Assembly: GCA_910586595.1 (NCBI GenBank)
Contig: CAJUJB010000002.1
Span: forward strand, 53,273 to 117,272
Source: an uncultured Muribaculaceae bacterium
GTDB lineage: Bacteria; Bacteroidota; Bacteroidia; Bacteroidales; Muribaculaceae
Direction: 5' to 3'
DNA length: 64,000 bases
Notes under the pieces: generated by a model
What the model saw: only the letters and a program-made list of their open reading frames with translations
Databases searched by the model: none
What the model was told of the DNA's origin: nothing
In this document: positions 59,537 to 64,000 of the stretch, one piece after another
Layout of the letters: every line of letters begins with the position of its first letter
How positions within the stretch are numbered: position 1 is the stretch's first letter
Translations under genes and position numbers: made by a program

Positions 59537-60898
59537 TCAGCGCACAGCGAGCTTGATGCTGTGGCCGCAACCATCGGTGACGATGTACAGGCCTGCGGGG
59601 CAGCTGAAGCGACCGGCGCCATAGTGCACAGGCTGGCCGGCGGCATTGTAGCACACGGCTTCGGGAGCCTCCTCAGTGATGAAAATCTCACCGGCGCCTG
59701 CATATGCGAAGCGGGTAACTTCCTCGGCAACCACGGGCTCTGAAATGCCTGCGAAGGCCTTCTGACGCTTGACCACGAAGTCGGCCAGACGGTCGATTGT
59801 AGCCTGGTTTACGGGGTCGAGGCTACCGGCCATATCCACGAGGCCCTTAGAGCCAGAATAATGAGCCACGCCCGATTCATCCCATACGCCGTATTCCTCG
59901 AAGGCGTCGATATAGTCGATCAGACGCTGGTGCATGGCAGCTGAGGTCTCATGCATGCCGTTGCTGGTGCCAGATGTTTCGAATTCAAGTTCAAGACCGA
60001 GACCGTAGGTTTTGCTGTCGGTGATACAGCCTGTGAGCTGGCTCTTAGCGGGGAGTTTGCCATCGCGCTCGTAGAAGAAATAGTTGGGCTGACGCCATGC
60101 GATATTGAAGCCGTATTTCTTCCATTCGTGGGCGTACTCGTTATTGTTGGTCCAGTAAGGAATCCAATAGGTACGGAGACCCTTGGTGTGGATATACGAG
60201 TTTATACTTGCCATGATATCCTGAACGGTATACATGGTTTCTTCGGCACAGTAGATACCCACCAGATCGATATTCTCGAAGTTAGCTTCCTCGAAGCGGC
60301 GGATTACCTCGTCGACGGCCCATTCGGCAGCCGCGATACGGTGTTCTTTTTTGCTGAAGTCCATGTCGACACCATCAATCTCGCCAAAGTCGAATTTCTC
60401 CCAATAACAGTTAGTTGCATTGCCACGGCCATTCTTGCAGGGCATGGGGATGCCGATCATCACCTTGTGGCGCAGGCGGGGCTCACCGATCGACTCACGG
60501 TAGGTGTCGATCATCGAGTTGAGCACGGCGAGGTCGTGCGAAGGGGCGAAAAGATGGTCGAAATATTCCTCCCAGTTGGCTTTGGTCGCAGGCAGCTGTC
60601 CGGCGCCGGCATTGATGAGCACGCGGGTCTCGCCGCTTGCCTTGTCGGTCCACTGAGTCTCATTGAAGATAAACGAGTCATAGAACCAGTCGCGGTGGCC
60701 ATCGGCATAGAGGTGGGTAAGATAAGGACGAAGGTTGATTTTATTCCATGTGGCACGCTTCGAGAGGCCGCCCGTATAGATTAGCACGGGGTCACAGACC
60801 TCGGTGTCGGTGCCGAATTTATTTACGATAGGAGCTGAGTATGCGGTACCGCCCATGATGAGGGCAGCGAGGAGAGAAGGAATAAGTCGTAACTTCAT
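59537..60898 (-). CDS. Exported DUF4855 protein with T9SS-type tail
   Basis: A 453-residue protein with signal MKLRLIPSLLAALIMGGTAY. The DUF4855 domain (about 25-375) begins DPVLIYTGGLSKRATWNKIN and has GIYCAEETMYTVQ, IAWRQPNYFFYERDG and LGLELEFETSGTS. It is the most divergent of the four DUF4855 copies. The C-terminal 55 residues after a linker (AVCYNAAGQPVHYGAGRF to GHSIKLAVR) look like a type A T9SS sorting domain, so unlike its paralogues it is probably secreted across the outer membrane. It lies 23 nt after the GH3 gene. Confidence 0.78.
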   Translation of the reverse strand: MKLRLIPSLLAALIMGGTAYSAPIVNKFGTDTEVCDPVLIYTGGLSKRATWNKINLRPYLTHLYADGHRDWFYDSFIFNETQWTDKASGETRVLINAGAGQLPATKANWEEYFDHLFAPSHDLAVLNSMIDTYRESIGEPRLRHKVMIGIPMPCKNGRGNATNCYWEKFDFGEIDGVDMDFSKKEHRIAAAEWAVDEVIRRFEEANFENIDLVGIYCAEETMYTVQDIMASINSYIHTKGLRTYWIPYWTNNNEYAHEWKKYGFNIAWRQPNYFFYERDGKLPAKSQLTGCITDSKTYGLGLELEFETSGTSNGMHETSAAMHQRLIDYIDAFEEYGVWDESGVAHYSGSKGLVDMAGSLDPVNQATIDRLADFVVKRQKAFAGISEPVVAEEVTRFAYAGAGEIFITEEAPEAVCYNAAGQPVHYGAGRFSCPAGLYIVTDGCGHSIKLAVR

Positions 60899-60921
60899 AT
60901 TCTGTGTAAGATTGGTGTTGT

Positions 60922-63900
60922 TTATTTTATGATATTGCGGAGTATTGGCAGAAGGGCATCACAATAAGTGCGGTAGCCTCTGTCGGTGAAGTGAATCGAG
61001 TCGGATGAGCCGTCGCCATCGGCGGGGAGCAGCTTGTCGGAGGTGACATAATATATGTCTTTCATACCGGCGGCCTGGAATTTCTCATACATTGCCTTTA
61101 TGGCTGCATTCTTGGCGTCGATGGTAGCCTTGATCACAGGGTCGAGCTGCGAATGCGTGAAGTACGGATCTTCGATGAAGATAAGGGGCACATCGGGGCG
61201 ACGGTCGCGGAGTATGCGCACAAACTCCTCAGTTTTCTCATTGATCTCCCATACGAGGGCATTCGGAACAAAATCGAGTACATAAGCCGATGCGTCGACG
61301 TCGGCCATCATGCGGGCTACCTCATAGTCGATATGTGCGTTGGCACTGAAGCCGAGGTTGATAGTCTCGCAGTCGAGGTCGCGGCGGAGTATGTTGCTGG
61401 CAGCCATACCGGGGCGCGAGGCTGTGGCACCATGGGCGATCGAGCTGCCGTAGATCACCACCGGCTTGCGGTCGGAGCGGGGGAAGTCGACCACCGGGTT
61501 CTCAATCACAGCTTCGGGAGCCACACCGATCTTGCAATAGGTGAGGCCGTCGTATAGCGGGAGATGGAGCATGTACTCGCGCATCTCGGGAGCCATATTC
61601 TCAATGATGAGCCAATTGGTAGGATTGCCCATCGGGCGTGCAGGGGCAAGGAAACGCCATTCGCCATTTTCATTCAGGTAATAGAGGTCGGCGCCGCGCG
61701 AGCCGATGGCAGCCATATTGGTCATCTCATCGCCATAGAGGTTCTTCCAGTCGAGTGCTATGCGAGGCGAGTCGGTGCGGAAACGCACAGCCATACCTGA
61801 GGTATGCTGGCCGAGTATATTGAGGGCGTCGCGGGTCTGCGATTTGAGGAAGGCAGGCACTCGCGAGTAAAGAGGCAGCGAATCGGGGTAACAGCGGCCT
61901 AACAGGCGGAAATCGGAGGCCTCATGCCATGTCATATCCTGAGTGGGCGACGGCACTATGGGCAGCATGCGCATGGTCTTGGCCACGGGAGCCGGACGGA
62001 GAATGTCGGCCACCTTGCGTGTACGTTCTTTCTTTACGGTAAAGGGCACGCTGACGATATAATCGCCTACGTTGCGGCCGAGACGTGCCTGATAAGTACC
62101 GGCTGCGGTCACCCACTGTGAGTTGTCCTGATCGAAGGAGGCCAGACGGTCGTCGGGCACGGAGATGCTCACGCGTTCGCTCTGACCGGGTGCCAGCTCG
62201 CGGGTCTTGGCGAAGCCGCGCAACTCGGCGGCAGGCTTGGGCAGATTCTTATCTTCAGGCGCGCTGACATAGAGCTGAACCACCTCGCGGCCTGGAACGT
62301 CGCCGGTGTTGGTCACAGTGACGCTGATAATGGTGTTGTTGCCTTTGCGGCTTGCTTTGGCATCGGTGTATGTGAAGTCGGTGTAGCTGAGACCATAGCC
62401 GAAAGGATAGGCCACATTTCGACCCGTAGTATCGAAGTAACGGTAGCCTACCCAGATGTCCTCTTCATGAAGAGTATAATCGAAGTTCCGGCCCTCTGTC
62501 TGACCGCGGGAGGGGTAGTTGGAAGCCGAAGGCATATCGTAGTAACTCAGAGGCCATGTCATAGGGAGACGGCCCGAAGGATTGATGGCTCCGGAGAGTA
62601 CATCGGCCACAGCGTTTCCGCATTCCTGGCCGGGGAACCATGCAAGCAGTATGGCATCGGGCAAGGCGCTCCATGAAGCTGTCTCCATTGTACCGCATAC
62701 ATTCATCACCACCACCACGGGTTTACCCTTGGCATGGAAAGCCTCGCAAACCTGCTTGATCATGGTCTGCTCTTCGGCGGTGAGGTTGAAGTCGTTGGCA
62801 ATGGTGCGGTCGGCTGTCTCGCCACTCTTGCGGCCGATAACCACAACGGCGGCATCGTTGGCCACAGCCTGGTTTCTGATAAGCGAAGAGGCCTTTGAAA
62901 GATCCATCTCATCGATCACCGGACGGTGATATGAGATTTTCTGCCATGCAGGACAGCCGGGATGGTTGTCGTTGAGGGCTGCCTGATTGGAGTTATAATC
63001 GCGGTAGAGCTTGGCAAGGTCGGCGTCAATCTCATAACCGGCATTGGCGAGGCCTCGGTCGATGTCGATCACATAAGCCTTGTTGACGTTCGACGATCCG
63101 GTGCCACCTGCCAGGCTCATATAAGCCGATGTGCCGAAAAGGGCGAGCTTAGTGCCCTTCTTGAGAGGGAGAAGATGGTCGTTGTTCTTAAGCAGCACCA
63201 TGGCTTCGGCTCCGATGCGGCGCGAGAGGGCGGCGCCGGCGCGAAGATCGGGCGACTTCTTTTCCCAGCCGTGGGCCGAGAGTGAGCGGGCGTCGAGACG
63301 CAGCACATCGGCCACGCAGGCATCGAGCGCCTCGGTGCTTACCGAGCCGTTTCCAACGGCCTCGATTATCTCCTGCACAATCTCTTCCTCACCCGGCATC
63401 ATCAGAGCCACACGGGCATTGAGAAGGTCGGCTGTGGGGCGGCGCACCGTCCAGTCGGTGAGCACAAGACCGTCGTAGCCCCACTCGTCGCGGAGAAGGC
63501 TCTGCATCAGCTCGGGATTGGTCTGGGTGAACTGGCCGCCGATTTTATTGTAGGAACCCATGACCGTCCAAGGTTTCGCCTCGCGGACACACATCTCGAA
63601 GGCGGGAAGGTAGATCTCGCGGAGGGCACGCTGGGTCATGACAGCGTCGTTATATTTTTTACCGGTCTGCTGTGTGTTGGCCACAAAGTGCTTGAGGCTT
63701 GTACCCACACCCTCGGCCTGCACGCCCTGGATGAGTTGCGAGGCCATAGCTCCGGTCAGATAAGGGTCTTCGGAATAATATTCAAAGTTGCGTCCGCAAA
63801 GCGGGTTGCGCATTATGTTGATGCCCGGCGTAAGGAGGACGTCGATTCCATAGGCTGCCGATTCGCGGCCCATGGTCTCGCCCTGCGCGCGGGCGGCTTC

Positions 63901-64000
63901 AGTGTCGAAAGTTGCGGCGAGTGCCGTGGTTGAGGGGAAAGCTGTGCACCAGCTGGGGCTTGCGCCACTTGTTGAGTTTGATCAGCTTGTGCTGGTTGAG
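60922..64000 (-). CDS. GH3 glycosidase fused to a GxDLY-SGNH hydrolase (5' end outside, frameshift suspected)
   Basis: The visible part is about 1000 residues. The GH3 catalytic domain shows NIMRNPLCGRNFEYYSEDPY, GTSLKHFVANTQQTGKKYND and the nucleophile Asp in GLVLTDW, then the second alpha/beta domain (VVVIGRKSGETADRTIANDF), and a fibronectin-type domain. After it come a GxDLY-type beta domain (RGADLYYLNENGEWRF) and an SGNH esterase domain with Ser in VIYGSSIAHGA and Asp/His in SDSIHFTDRGY. Bases upstream of 63937 (toward the window end) read as good coding sequence only in another frame, so a one-base shift is likely at the four-C run (minus strand) 63937-63934. It is the first visible gene of the operon. 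Confidence 0.82.

Noticed and set aside
58398..59654. N-terminal extension of the single-domain DUF4855 protein
   Set aside because: The extra residues are Arg/His-rich and overlap the preceding gene; a signal peptide starts at 59495.
1..64000. tRNA, rRNA, CRISPR, insertion sequences, prophage or attachment sites
   Set aside because: Intergenic regions were read on both strands and none showed the required structures or repeats.

Overview
The window looks like a chromosomal segment of a GC-rich member of the Bacteroidales, most probably Muribaculaceae. The evidence is Bacteroidetes-type promoters (TTTG, about 20 nt, then TAnnTTTG) ahead of several operons, secreted proteins ending in type IX secretion-like tails, a Bacteroidetes-style thiamine operon, DUF4855 and DUF4434 proteins, and typical gut glycoside hydrolases. 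I see no rRNA, tRNA, CRISPR array, insertion sequence, phage gene or SusC/SusD pair.

Layout. 1-1540: end of a membrane protein and a carboxynorspermidine dehydrogenase-like enzyme. 1683-6777: tightly packed plus-strand envelope operon (three glycosyltransferases, a sugar/LPS kinase-like protein, a TGS-containing nucleoside kinase). 6911-10729: Lrp regulator, exported GH13 amylase, a membrane-anchored pseudokinase and a GNAT-like protein. 10818-12994: three FKBP prolyl isomerases in tandem on the minus strand, predicted for three different compartments. 13213-15474: pnp. 15632-16074: a small AT-richer DUF3791-like pair. 16092-20400: minus-strand operon gmd-fcl-TolC-FemAB/GNAT. 20622-23278: two secreted proteins whose promoters, signal peptides and a 33-bp palindromic operator-like site are clearly related although the mature proteins are not.

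23425-29729: thiamine operon under a TPP riboswitch (thiS, a fused TenI-ThiE, thiG, thiH, thiF, tenA, thiD) with a HAD phosphatase downstream; thiC is absent, so the pyrimidine half appears to be salvaged or made elsewhere. 29769-32114: rbfA, a LolC/E-type permease and a radical SAM protein. 32338-35456: YfhO-like membrane protein and a shortened methyltransferase-like protein. 35660-41716: complete RND efflux operon. 41871-42530: orphan lipoprotein.

42856-49753: ROK regulator followed by an exported FAD oxidoreductase, a Tat-exported DUF4434 protein, a sugar/proton symporter and an AGE-family epimerase; this reads as a sugar-use cassette. 49878-49967: possible 29-residue CxxC microprotein. 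50065-64000: convergent minus-strand operon of eight exported proteins (GH3-SGNH fusion, three proteins carrying four DUF4855 domains, a DUF4861-like protein, a GDPD-phosphatase fusion, GH36 and GH27 alpha-galactosidases). It is the best candidate for an undescribed glycan-degradation system. Its first gene runs off the window and appears to carry a frameshift.
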